Part shown: piece after piece, positions 45,520-54,772 of the stretch | How the letters are laid out: every line of letters starts with the position of its first letter | Numbering within the stretch: position 1 is the stretch's first letter | Source of the DNA: an uncultured Dehalococcoidia bacterium | GTDB lineage: Bacteria > Chloroflexota > Dehalococcoidia > Lucifugimonadales > UBA3495 | Assembly: GCA_951813535.1 (NCBI GenBank) | Contig: OX638345.1 | Span: 3,836,608-3,900,607, forward strand | Direction: 5' to 3' | DNA: 64,000 bases | Notes under the pieces: generated by a model | Database searches by the model: none | What the model saw: the letters and a program-made list of their open reading frames with translations, nothing else | Told to the model about the DNA's origin: nothing | Made by a program: the position numbers and the translations under genes

Positions 45520-47082
45520 ATGGCGTACCGGGAGGTTCCCAGGATGGAAATACAGGAGATCATTCGCCGCTGGCAGGCGGGAGGCAGCCTGCGCCGGATT
45601 GCGGTGGGCACAGGGTTGTCGCGCGACACGGTAGCCAGGTACGTGGCGGCGGCCAGGACCGCGGGCATTGCCCAGGACGGCCCAGTCGCCACCGAGGAGC
45701 AGTTGAGCCGGTTGGCGGCCATGGGTCAAGTGGGGCCGCGGCGGGTAGAGATGCCCAGCCAGGACCTGCTGGAGCCCTGGGCGGACCAGATTTACCAGTG
45801 GCTCACCGGCGACCGGCTGTTACTCACCCGAATTCACGAGTTGCTGACGGCGCGCGGCTGTCACGTGTCGTATTCGTCGTTGCGGCGTTTCATCGTGAAG
45901 CGCAACTGGGGACGGCGCAGCGTCCGCACGGTGCGGATGGCCGACACTGCGGCCGGTGAGGTGGCCGAGGTGGACTTCGGCCGGTTGGGGATGATCACCG
46001 ATCCTGCCACGGGCAAGCGCAGGGTGGTGTGGGCGCTGATCATCGTGCTGTCGTACTCACGACATTGCTTCGTCTGGCCGACGCACAGCCAGAAGCTGGA
46101 GGACGTGATCGCCGGCCTGGAAGCGGCGTGGGCGTTCTTCGGCGGTGTGCCCCGGTACCTGGTCATCGACAATTTCCCGGCGGCGGTGGCGGGACCGGAC
46201 CCGTTGCATCCCCGGCTGACCCGGGGCTTTCTGGAATACTCCCAGCATCGTGGTTTCGTCGCCGATCCGGCCCGGGTCCGTCATCCCAAGGACAAGCCCA
46301 AGGTGGAGAGGAGCGTGTCCTACGTCAGGGAGCGTTTATTCAAGGGCGGCGATTTCCATGGTCTGGTCCACCTGCGCAATGAAGCCCAGCGCTGGTGTTT
46401 GGAGGTGGCTGGTCAGCGCATCCACGGCACCATCCGCCGGCAGCCCCTGGTGGTTTTTCAGGATGAAGAGCGTCATGCTCTCCTGCCCTGGGATGGCGAG
46501 CCCTACGAAATCACCCACTGGCGCGCCGCCAAGGTCCATCCCGATCATCACGTGGCCTGCCAGTACGCGCTTTACTCAGTGCCGTCATCGTCCTGCCCAC
46601 CGGGACAGAAGGTGGAAATCAGGCTGGACAGCAAGCTGGTGCGCATCTACCACCGGGGCAAGCTCCTCAAGGTCCACCAGCGTCAGCCCAGGGGCGGCCG
46701 CGCCACCGACCCAGATGATTATCCGGCCGAACTCACCGCCTACACCATGAAAGCGCCCGAGCGCATCAAGCGCAGCGCCGCTCTGCTGGGTCCGTCGGTG
46801 GCCGAATTCGCCGAACGTCTCTTCGACGACCGGCATCCCTGGTCGAAGATCAGACAGGGGCACAAGCTGCTCCGTCTTGGGGAACGCTACACCGCTGAGC
46901 GTCTTGATGCCGCCTGCCAGCGTGCCCTGGCTGTCGACCTCATCGACGTGAACCGGGTGGAACGCATCCTGGTGCAAGCCCTGGAGCAGGATGCTCTGCC
47001 TCAATTGCCATTGGCTTTGCCGCCGGGTCGTTTCGCCCGACCCGGCTCCGTCTTCGCCCTTGCCGCTGGAGGTCGATCATGA
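45520..47082 (+). CDS. istA: IS21 transposase IstA (copy B)
   Basis: The product equals that of copy A, including the helix-turn-helix, the AEVDFGRLGMI and VIDNFPAA aspartates and the PKVERSVSYVRE glutamate region. The stop overlaps the istB start by four bases. The start choice carries the same uncertainty as in copy A. Confidence 0.93.
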   Translation: MAYREVPRMEIQEIIRRWQAGGSLRRIAVGTGLSRDTVARYVAAARTAGIAQDGPVATEEQLSRLAAMGQVGPRRVEMPSQDLLEPWADQIYQWLTGDRLLLTRIHELLTARGCHVSYSSLRRFIVKRNWGRRSVRTVRMADTAAGEVAEVDFGRLGMITDPATGKRRVVWALIIVLSYSRHCFVWPTHSQKLEDVIAGLEAAWAFFGGVPRYLVIDNFPAAVAGPDPLHPRLTRGFLEYSQHRGFVADPARVRHPKDKPKVERSVSYVRERLFKGGDFHGLVHLRNEAQRWCLEVAGQRIHGTIRRQPLVVFQDEERHALLPWDGEPYEITHWRAAKVHPDHHVACQYALYSVPSSSCPPGQKVEIRLDSKLVRIYHRGKLLKVHQRQPRGGRATDPDDYPAELTAYTMKAPERIKRSAALLGPSVAEFAERLFDDRHPWSKIRQGHKLLRLGERYTAERLDAACQRALAVDLIDVNRVERILVQALEQDALPQLPLALPPGRFARPGSVFALAAGGRS

Positions 47083-47843
47083 CCCGCATCACCGAACTCA
47101 CACCCCTGCTCAAGCGGCTCCAACTGGGCCCCATGGCCGCCACCCTGCCCGAACGCATCGCCCTGGCCCGCAGGGAACAGCTGGACTATGCCTCCTTCCT
47201 GGAGATCATCCTCAGCGACGAGGTCAACCGTCGCGCCCAACGCCGCATCGAACTCCGGCTGCAGGGCGCCGGTTTCGAGGAGACCTGCCGGCTGGAGGAC
47301 TTCGACTGGTCGGCGTCCATTACTCTGGACCGCCGATTGCTGGACGCCGTCTTTTCCCTGGAGTTTCTGGACAAGCACGAGCACGTGTTGCTGGTGGGAC
47401 CCGCTGGCGTCGGCAAGAGCTTTCTGGCTCAGGCCCTGGGCTACTCGGCCGTCCGCGCCGGACACACCGTGCGCTTCAGCCACGCCGACGACTTCTTCAA
47501 GGCCATGGCCCAGGCTCGGGTCGACAACTCGGTGGACCGCGCCTTCCGGTCATTCCTCACCCCCGACCTGCTCATCCTCGACGATCTCGGCCTGCATCGG
47601 CTCACCCCACAGCAGTCCGCCGATCTCTACGAACTGATCCTCAATCGCCATCGGGCGTCCAGCTTCGTCATCACCAGCAACCGGGCCGTGGACGAATGGC
47701 TCACTCTCTTCGATGATCCCATCCTCGGCAACAGCGCACTGGATCGCCTGGCCAACGCCAGCTACCAGATCGTCATCGAGGGAACCAGCTACCGGGAACG
47801 GCTGTCCCCACACCGCGCCCTGCTGGGCCAAGGGGGTGATTGA
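47079..47843 (+). CDS. istB: IS21 helper ATPase IstB (copy B)
   Basis: 254 residues, identical to copy A, with Walker A VGPAGVGKS and Walker B LLILDDLG intact. Confidence 0.95.
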   Translation: MTRITELTPLLKRLQLGPMAATLPERIALARREQLDYASFLEIILSDEVNRRAQRRIELRLQGAGFEETCRLEDFDWSASITLDRRLLDAVFSLEFLDKHEHVLLVGPAGVGKSFLAQALGYSAVRAGHTVRFSHADDFFKAMAQARVDNSVDRAFRSFLTPDLLILDDLGLHRLTPQQSADLYELILNRHRASSFVITSNRAVDEWLTLFDDPILGNSALDRLANASYQIVIEGTSYRERLSPHRALLGQGGD

Positions 47844-48279
47844 CCAAACTACGGCAACCTGATATTCGTCAGACCACGCCGCTCCCAGGGTGGCCGGATG
47901 TCCGTGAAAATCGCCGGCCTAAAGACCCTGAAAAACCACACCTCCGAGGAGGTCCTTCAAGCTGGGGTATAAATCCGACGGCGGCCACCTGTTCAGCGTT
48001 CCCGACCCGACTTGCAATTTCGGATTCTCCGTTCCTGCTTCCTGGGATGGCCACGAGCGGGGGTTCCCGGAACTCTGGATTTTCTCGGTATCCAGTTACC
48101 TCAGAAGCGTCGCCAGAACGCAGGACCATTTTGCCTTGGAAATGCCAGTAGCCGCGCACCGAATCGGCGCACTCAACCGACTCATTGAGCCTGGGGTGAG
48201 ACGACCGACGCCCTCTGATGCGTAGTCGATAACGCCGGCGCGCGCCAGTGCGTGGTTGAATGCGTGAGGTTCCGTCTAG

Positions 48280-49084
48280 GCTCTGTTGACATTTGATTAC
48301 AATGGCCGCATGTCAAACATCAGACTATCACCGGAACAGTGGGTCAGGATTCTCGATTTCTGGCGTGGCTGCACTGGCGTGTACGTCGGCCAGGAAGCGG
48401 ATTGCCGACGGTTTGTCGAGGCCGTCTTATGGATCAACCGCTCTGGGGCGCAATGGCGACTGCTGCCAGCCGAGTACGGGAACTGGAACACCGTCTACAA
48501 ACGGTTCGCCCGTTGGACTGACCAAGGCGTCTGGGAACAGATGCATCAATGTTTCTCCGACGACCCTGATCTGGAATACCTGATCATTGACAGCACGGTG
48601 GTACGGGCGCACCCTTGCGCGGCGGGAGCGCCCCCCAAAAAGGCGGTCAGGCCGCCCAGTCCCTGGGCCGGAGCCGAGGCGGGTTCAGCACGAAGGTTCA
48701 CGTGAGCGTGGACGGCTTGGGCAACCCCTTGCGGTTCATCCTGACCGGAGGGCAACAGCACGACATCACCCAGGCGGAGGGGTTGATCGCGGGTTACGCT
48801 GGCGAGCACGTACTGGCCGACAAAGGATATGACGCTCGGGAGTTTCGCCAGCACATCCTGGAACTGGGCATGACCCCGGTCATTCCGCCCCCCTCGAACC
48901 GCAAGGAACCCGCTGATTATGACCGTCATCTGTACCGGGAGCGTCATCTGGTGGAATGCTTCATCGGCAAGATGAAACACTATCGCCGGATATTCTCCCG
49001 GTTTGAGAAACTGGACACCAGATACCTGGGCTTCCTGCATTTCACCGCCGCTCTCGTCTGGTTACGGTGAAATGTCAACAGAAC
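48280..49084 (+). mobile_element. IS5-family element (IS427-like), copy 2, 805 bp
   Basis: Same terminal repeats and length as copy 1, flanked by CTAG at 48276-48279 and 49085-49088. It lies between the end of the split gene and the 31-residue peptide gene, whose promoter region it may have replaced. Confidence 0.9.
48310..49070 (+). CDS. IS5-family transposase (OrfA/OrfB), copy 2
   Basis: It differs from copy 1 at a few residues (C for R in the first 20 codons, PP for PR near IPP). Catalytic Asp (IIDSTVVRAH), Asp (ADKGYDA) and Glu (HLVECFIGKMK) are kept. At the frameshift site the run is six C then five A (copy 1 has five C and six A), so the canonical A-AAA-AAG heptamer becomes C-AAA-AAG. 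Frameshifting may be weaker in this copy. Confidence 0.83.
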
Positions 49085-49196
49085 CTAGGCATGTTGACAT
49101 AGTCACTTGAACACGATTGCAGGCTGGTTTGGAACCCACCCCGGCGATTTATCAAGCAGTTTTGCAAGCATTTCGGGTGACTAAAGGAGGCTGCTG

Positions 49197-49292
49197 ATGG
49201 CTCAAATAGTGATGCTGGGCGGAGTCGTTTTGGGCAGCGCGGTGATACTGGCCGCGTTCGTGCCAATCATCATCGCCGCGATTGCCCACTAA
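49197..49292 (+). CDS. 31-residue hydrophobic membrane peptide
   Basis: The ATG follows AAAGGAGG with an eight-base gap, the strongest ribosome site in this part of the window. The product is one transmembrane helix (VMLGGVVLGSAVILAAFVPI and IIAAIAH) with hardly any soluble part. A terminator hairpin lies eight bases behind the stop. It is too short for routine gene calling. Candidates are a small subunit of a membrane complex, a regulatory small membrane protein or a type I toxin; no family is recognised. Confidence 0.65.
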   Translation: MAQIVMLGGVVLGSAVILAAFVPIIIAAIAH

Positions 49293-49299
49293 TCACAGA

Positions 49300-49335
49300 G
49301 GCCCCGCCAATTTGTGCCGGCGGGGCCATCATTTA
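49300..49335 (+). terminator. Rho-independent terminator of the 31-residue peptide gene
   Basis: GGCCCCGCC, ten-base loop, GGCGGGGCC, then ATCATTT. The 9-bp GC stem is perfect; the T tail is short. Confidence 0.75.
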
Positions 49336-49348
49336 CGAGGTGAAAGCA

Positions 49349-49662
49349 ATGCCGCACGGCGACCGTCACCTAATGAATCCACTACCAAAGTGTACCTTTG
49401 ACCAAGTTGTTGACATTCTGGTCCTAGAGCCAGAGCGGAAGACGACGTTGCATACAACCGGGAACCCGGGTGTAGATTTTGTTGCGGAAGCAAAATTCAC
49501 CAAATTGGGTCAACGATACATTTCGCTCCCACACGGCAATCGCATTTACCCCTGTTGCTGGGGTAACGCCGAGAATCACATGGGGGCAACGGGGAAACGT
49601 GGACAACGCACGGCCACTACTCGCGGCCTCTTGATGAGTGGGCCACCGATAAAACGCGGTAG
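49349..49662 (+). pseudogene. Small hypothetical gene with a probable one-base frameshift
   Basis: The ATG follows GAGGTGAAAGCA. The frame encodes FDQVVDILVLEPERKTTLHT, VDFVAEAKFTKLGQRYISLP and HGNRIYPCCWGNAENHMG. A run of five G follows. With six G the frame would continue GNGETWTTHGHYSRPLDEWA and end at TAG 49662, a better-looking C-terminus than the present frame. The product would be about 104 residues. The family is not known to me. The change may be real decay or a base-calling error. Confidence 0.55.
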
Positions 49663-49813
49663 ATGTCTTGTGGCCTACGGGATCTCTACACCTGTAAAAG
49701 GCGGCGGTAAAGTGGACCGCGTGGGCGGACGATTGCTGACAAACGGCGGTTGAATCCTGTACCGCCCGCCGCCATCTATAGGGTTGTACTCGACCTTACG
49801 GATGGTGCGATGG

Positions 49814-51312
49814 ATGTACAGAGTGGACGTATACCTGCGGGTTCGCCGGGCGGTTATGGTGGAGGGGATGAGCGTTCGGGAAGCGTCCCGGGTGTTCGGT
49901 CTGCATCGGGACACGGTGCGCAAGATGCTGGCCTACTCGGTTCCACCCGGCTACCGGCGAAAGATCCCGCCACGCCGACCCAAGCTCGAGCCCTTCACCG
50001 GCGTGATTGACGCGATACTGGAAGGCGATAGCCGAGTTCCCAAAAAGCAGCGCCACACGGCCAAGCGCATCTTTGAGCGGTTGCGGGACGAGTACGGGTT
50101 CACCGGTCAGTACACCATAGTCAAGGACTACGTCAGGGAGCAGGGACGGCGGACGCAGGAGATGTTCGTGCCGTTGTCCCACCCGCCGGGCCATGCGCAG
50201 TGCGATTTCGGGGAGGCGGTGGCGGTCGTCGGCGGAGTGGAGCGCAAGGTGCATTACTTCGTGCTGGACCTGCCCCACAGCGACGGCTGCTTCGTGAAGG
50301 CCTATCCCGCCGAGACCACCGAGGCCTTTCTGGACGGACACGTGTCAGCCTTTGCCTTCCTTGGCGGTGTGCCCCAGAGCATCCTGTACGACAATACCAA
50401 ACTGGCGGTGGCGCGGATACTGGGCGACAGTCGCCGCCAGCGCACGAGGGCGTTTACCGAGTTGCAGTCCCACTACCTGTTCGAGGACCGGTTCGGACGA
50501 CCCGGCAAAGGCAATGACAAGGGGAAGGTCGAGGGGATGGTTGGCTACGTGCGGCGCAACTTCCTGGTGCCGATACCGTCCTACGAGAGCTTCCGGCGCT
50601 GAATGCTCACCTGGAGCAAAGGTGCGTGGAGCGCATGGACGCCGTGCTGCGGGGACACTCGGAGACCATCGGCCAGCGGATGGAGCGGGACCTGGACGCT
50701 CTGCTGCCCTTGCCCGCCGTGCCCTACGACGCCTGCGACAAACAGAGCAGCCGGGTCAGTTCGTTGTCGTTGGTCCGTTACCGCACCAACGACTACTCGG
50801 CGCCGGTGGCCTATGGACACCGGGACGCGCTGGTGCGTGGCTACGTGGGCGAGGTGGTGATCAGCTGCGGCGCCGAGGTCATCGCCCGGCATCCCCGCTC
50901 TTACGAGAAAGACGACTTTGTCTTCGACCCCATCCACTACCTGCCGCTTTTGGAGCGGAAGACGGCCGCTCTGGACCAGGCCGCGCCGCTGCAGGGGTGG
51001 GAGCTGCCCGAGGAGTATCAGACGCTGCGGCGTCTGCTGGAGGCGCGCATGGGCCGGCGGGGCAAGCGGGAATTCGTGCAGGTGCTACGCCTGATGGAGC
51101 ATTTCTCCCATCAGGAAGTCCATCACGCCGTCAAGGACGCCCTGCGGCTGGGCGCACTCAGCTTTGACGCCGTGAAGCACCTCTTGCTGTGCTACATCGA
51201 AGGCCGGCCCCCTCGCCTGGATCTTGATCTGTATCCCTATCTGCCCCGGGTCAGTGTGAAAACCAATCGCGCCACGGACTACATGGGCCTGTTGACGCAG
51301 AGGGCAGCATGA
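49814..51312 (+). pseudogene. istA: istA of a third IS21 type, one-base frameshift near 50598
   Basis: The first frame starts MYRVDVYLRVRRAVMVEGMS with helix-turn-helix VREASRVFGLHRDTVRKML. The rve core has HAQCDFGEAVAV, SILYDNTKLAV and GKGNDKGKVEGMVGYVRRNF. After SYESF the frame ends; the matching frame goes on with ALNAHLEQRCVERMDAVLRG and the C-terminal barrel (RTNDYSAPVAYGHRDALVRG), ending at 51312. One missing base in GGCGCTG explains the break. The istB start overlaps its stop. Confidence 0.87.
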
Positions 51313-51566
51313 GCAATCGGTCCACGCTGCTTTTGGAGCACCACCTGAAAGAGCTCAAGCTGCCCACCTTCCTGAGGGAGTACCGCAAGCTGGCCGCCCA
51401 GTGTGCCCAGGAAGGCACGGATCACCCTGACTACCTGCTCCGCCTCGCCGAACTGGAACTCATCGATCGCCACCAGCGCATGGTCCAGCGCCGCATCCGC
51501 GCCGCCCGCTTCCCTGCGGTCAAAAGCCTGGACACCTTCGACTTCCTGACCATCCCCTCGGTGAAC

Positions 51567-53019
51567 TCGAGTTTGTACAATCAGGCAGCATAAGCGAGGG
51601 TCTCGATCATCCTGCGGTATGTCCCGCGTGGGAGTTTTATCAGTTCAGAGTTGGGCTCGGACGTGGCAAAAGTCTCCTGCTGTGCCCAGATGTGTCGCCT
51701 GACCAGGGCGATGGCGTCGGCGAAAGTGGGGTTGGTTTTGGCATACCATGCCGTGGTCCGCGGCACTATGCCGCCCTGCTGTTCAATCAAGACATCCGCC
51801 GCCAGGGTCACCAGGCTGAACAAACCAAAGAGTGCGGGGGTGGTTCTGGCGATGGCACGCTCGGACCACTGGCGCTGGGTTTCCATGCCCAAGTGAGCCC
51901 GCAGTTCCTCGAAGGTCACCTCGACCTGCCAACGCAGCAGATACCACTGCACGATCTGCAGGGGATCGGCGTCGATGTCGGTGCACAGCAAAGCGTGGGG
52001 GCCCAGGGGTTCTTCAAGGTGCCGGACCACGACCCAGCGCAGATGGACCGACGGATAGCCGCCGCGGTACCACAGCGCCACGCCAGAAGTCAGCTCGATC
52101 ATGAGATCGGCGCCGTCGGATGTGGTGGCACGGCAGGGGGTCCATGGGGTGGCGGGATCGTCCAGCACCGCGGTGGGACTGGGCAGTCGCGCTCCCACCA
52201 CCCGGGGCCGGCCGATCTGACCGGGCCGTCGCGGCGGCGCTGGCTGGTACAGGGACGCGTCTTTGCGCAGTTTGGTTATGACGACAATAGGCTTGGACAT
52301 GCTCTGGCAGTGGAGCAGGAAATCACGCTTGGCGTAGCCGCCGTCGCAGACTACCACCAGGTCCCGATCCGGCAGCCACCGACGCAGACAGTCCAGCATC
52401 TGCTGAGCGTAGTCGGTGAACCGCTTATGGCGACGACCCTTGAGCCAGTCATAGCGGTTCGACGGTACCAGCGCGGTCAGGAAGGGCAACGCCCAGTGGC
52501 GACCGGCCCACCCGATACGGGTCAGCAGCATCAGGCTGACCCATTGCAGTCCGGGAGTCATCACCACCTGGTCGTCGGTGGAGCGCACCGGGTCCCGATA
52601 CCTCCCCTTGGCCGCAATCTTTGGGCCCCAGCGTCGCTCCACCGTCTCGTCGATGCCGAACACCAGGGGCTCGGTGGATGAACCCAAGCGGCCAATCAGC
52701 AGCAGCAACAGCACCCGGCTCAGTTGCAGCGGCTGCCACCGGGCCCGGTTGAGCACCTGGTGAAAGACGGCGAAGTCTCCGCTCTGGCCAATCCCCAGGA
52801 TGCTCAGCGCGGACGATACCGTGCGCTTGCCAGGAGAAAGGATCGCACCCACCACCAGGAGTTGGGCCTTGCGCCAGGTCCTGCGGTCGAACAGGTGCTC
52901 AAAGGGGAACAGCACGGTTACAATGACGGTGGGCAGGGAGGACATGCTTGACCTCTTGTGGTGATTTGGTCAAGCTTACCCTGTCCTTATAACTTTTCTA
53001 GTTTTTGTACAAAGTCGAG
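51567..53019 (-). mobile_element. IS-A copy 3 (1453 bp)
   Basis: Same sequence ends as copies 1 and 2 but inverted. CTCGGTGAAC is duplicated at 51557-51566 and 53020-53029. It is inserted in istB of the third IS21 type. Confidence 0.94.
51581..52945 (-). CDS. IS-A transposase, copy 3
   Basis: 454 residues, identical to copies 1 and 2, all catalytic positions intact. Confidence 0.9.
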   Translation of the reverse strand: MSSLPTVIVTVLFPFEHLFDRRTWRKAQLLVVGAILSPGKRTVSSALSILGIGQSGDFAVFHQVLNRARWQPLQLSRVLLLLLIGRLGSSTEPLVFGIDETVERRWGPKIAAKGRYRDPVRSTDDQVVMTPGLQWVSLMLLTRIGWAGRHWALPFLTALVPSNRYDWLKGRRHKRFTDYAQQMLDCLRRWLPDRDLVVVCDGGYAKRDFLLHCQSMSKPIVVITKLRKDASLYQPAPPRRPGQIGRPRVVGARLPSPTAVLDDPATPWTPCRATTSDGADLMIELTSGVALWYRGGYPSVHLRWVVVRHLEEPLGPHALLCTDIDADPLQIVQWYLLRWQVEVTFEELRAHLGMETQRQWSERAIARTTPALFGLFSLVTLAADVLIEQQGGIVPRTTAWYAKTNPTFADAIALVRRHIWAQQETFATSEPNSELIKLPRGTYRRMIETLAYAA

Positions 53020-53851
53020 CTCGGTGAACAAACCGCTGGTAATGCAACTGGCCCGGTGCGAATACATCGAGCGCCGTGAAAACGTCATCGCCATCGGCAA
53101 CAGCGGCACCGGCAAGACCCACATCGCCCTGGGCCTGGGCTTGGCCGCCTGCCAGCGGGGCATGTCCGTGGGCTTCACCACCGCCGCCGCACTGGTCCAC
53201 GAACTCATGGAGGCCAGGGACGACCGCAGACTGCTCAACCTGCAGCGGCAACTGGCTCGTCTCAAGCTGCTCATCATCGACGAGTTGGGCTTCGTGCCGT
53301 TGTCCACCACCGGGGACGGAACTGCTCTTCGAGGTCTTTAGCTAGCGCTACGAGCGCGGCTCCATCCTGGTCACCACCAACCTCCCCTTCGACGAGTGGA
53401 CCGAGGTCTTCGGCTCGGAACGCCTCACCGGCGCACTGCTGGACCGTCTCACCCACCACGTGCACATCATCGAGATGAACGGCGACAGCTACCGCCTGAA
53501 AGGTAGCCGGCAGAACGCCGTCTCACTGTCTCCGGAAGCACCGGCCGACGCTTAGGACACCGCCAACGCCACCCCCGCTCAGTCCCCTGGCAAACCCAGT
53601 CGCCAGTCTGGTCAAAGCCGTCAGGCATTATCCCCGTGGTACGGTTTTACTACGCCACAGCGGTACGCATTGCCGCCGCCATTGACACCGGAGAGAGCAT
53701 CAGAAACGCGCGACGGCCTCAGTGCCTTTTCGCACCGAAGTAGCAATGCGGACGGCCGCAGCAGGCGCGCGACGGCCGTTTACGCCGGATCCGGGATGAG
53801 AGATACGGCGGAACTCGGACACCACCGTCCGGTTCAGAGTTGATAAGCCGG

Positions 53852-54406
53852 CTAGGGCACGTTCTCCACGCCGTAGTCGGTGCCGACGATGGGCAGGTAG
53901 ATCCGCAGCGTAACCTGGACGCTCGCGTGACCCAGCCAGCTAGAGACTACGTTCAGCGGGACCTTCCCAACCATCAGCCAGTGCCGCGCCGCGCTGTGCC
54001 GCAGGGAATGGGCACCAGGGCGCCTCTTACCCGTCCCCGTCGACTCATCGTCCAGGCCAGAAGCAACCACCGCGTCCGCGATGTGCCTCAGCACCGTCCG
54101 CATGGCCACCGGCACCACCTTGTCCCGCGCCGTCCGGTTCGCCGGCCAGTTCGTGAACAGTTGCACCAGCTCTGCGTGCAGACGCACCGTGCGCGGCTTC
54201 CGCGTCTTCGACTGACGAACCAGCAGCGTCGCCGGATCACTGGCGTAGCTCAAATCACGCCACTCGAGTTCGAGGACCTCCGAGACCCGCAGGCCGGTGC
54301 GCCACATGATGAGCGCCGCGGTGCGCGCCTGATGACGGTTGTGGGTGGCCAGCGCATCCAGCAGGCGCTGGACCTGGTCGGCCGTCCAGTAATGAGGTAC
54401 GTCCAT
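53852..54406 (-). CDS. Lone tyrosine recombinase catalytic domain
   Basis: This 184-residue protein has the complete phage-integrase active site: Arg40 (TGLRVSEVL), Lys67 (RQSKTRKPR), His133 and Arg136 (HSLRHSAARH), His160 (WLGHASVQVT) and Tyr170 (LRIYLPIV). The N-terminal SAM-like core-binding domain of XerC/integrases is absent: the ATG (MDVPHYWTADQVQRLLDAL) starts right at the catalytic domain. Short recombinases of this kind act in inversion of fimbrial switches or on small mobile elements. Two similar hairpins lie nearby (54497 and 58274). The lysine assignment is by position only. Confidence 0.88.
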   Translation of the reverse strand: MDVPHYWTADQVQRLLDALATHNRHQARTAALIMWRTGLRVSEVLELEWRDLSYASDPATLLVRQSKTRKPRTVRLHAELVQLFTNWPANRTARDKVVPVAMRTVLRHIADAVVASGLDDESTGTGKRRPGAHSLRHSAARHWLMVGKVPLNVVSSWLGHASVQVTLRIYLPIVGTDYGVENVP

Positions 54407-54772
54407 GCCGGCAGATTACACCGGACGAAGTCTGCCAGAAAGGGGCCGACTGTCACCAAATGCCCCGAACGGAGTTGATGGGCAACGGGCCGTAAATGGC
54501 AGAGTTGTGTTCAAACTCTGCCAACTGCCGTACGTTCCTAAATCCCAAGCGGAGGTGAGCAAGTAAGCGTCGCACCAGGACCCTTCAGCCGCCCTTGTTG
54601 CTCCTGACAAACCGAGCATACAGTTTCGCAACTTCTTTTGGCCTCAGCCCAAAAACACGTCACCCGCTGCCACGGTCCAACTCACCACGGCACCGGCCGC
54701 AACCAACGATAGGGACGGCGGGTTTCATGACCGGCTCAAGATGCCCGGGGCTCGGCTGGACAACCTTTCCCG
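54407..54772. other. Intergenic region between recombinase and membrane protein
   Basis: It contains the hairpin at 54497-54523 and otherwise nothing that can be named. It is a candidate recombination-site region for the adjacent recombinase, which reads away from it. Confidence 0.45.
54497..54523. repeat. Hairpin TGGCAGAGTT / AACTCTGCCA
   Basis: A perfect 10-bp stem with the seven-base loop GTGTTCA. A relative with the loop CCGTTCA is at 58274-58302. Confidence 0.7.

Larger units (their letters stand above)
45386..47940 (+). mobile_element. IS21-family element, copy B (2555 bp)
   Basis: It begins TGTTGTTGTTCAGGGAC and ends CCCTGAAAAACCACA. Flanks are GCTCC on the left and CCTCC on the right, an imperfect 5-bp target duplication. 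It sits in the split gene; skipping it with one flank copy keeps the reading frame (FWEPIA-PRRSFK). Confidence 0.93.
43469..48225 (+). pseudogene. Split 244-codon gene interrupted by IS-A copy 2 and IS21 copy B
   Basis: Part 1 (43469-43606) encodes 46 residues ending GATMVTIRNETV. Part 2 (45069-45385) starts GTGKKRGPRLDRWIEADL. Part 3 (47946-48225) runs RRSFKLGYKSDGGHLFS to LIEPGVRRPTPSDA-stop. Removing both elements and one copy of each target duplication gives one uninterrupted frame. The segment DRWIEADL...VLFQTEIKNFSA contains an acidic residue followed by E-x-K, as in PD-(D/E)XK nuclease folds, but this is only suggestive. No family is recognised. The native start is uncertain because another frame upstream also looks coding. 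Confidence 0.82.
51309..53555 (+). pseudogene. istB: istB of the third IS21 type, split by IS-A copy 3 and further damaged
   Basis: Part 1 (51309-51566) encodes LLLEHHLKELKLPTFLREYR to FDFLTIPSVN. IS-A lies at 51567-53019. Part 2 resumes from the second CTCGGTGAAC as KPLVMQLARCEYIERRENV, Walker A GNSGTGKTHIALG and Walker B LLIIDELGFVPLS. A one-base change after LSTTG then shifts the frame, and a Gln codon has become TAG in EVFS-stop-RYERGS. The end VTTNLPFDEWTEVFGSERL to SPEAPADA-stop is otherwise clear. Confidence 0.87.

Noticed and set aside
49300-49327. Possible tRNA-like or riboswitch fold at the GC hairpin
   Set aside because: Only one stem is present, directly behind a stop codon. A terminator explains it better.
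53556-53851. Right end of the third IS21 type
   Set aside because: A GCGGTACGCA near 53680 faintly resembles the left side (TGTACCGCCC near 49757), but the match is too short to define the element's ends.
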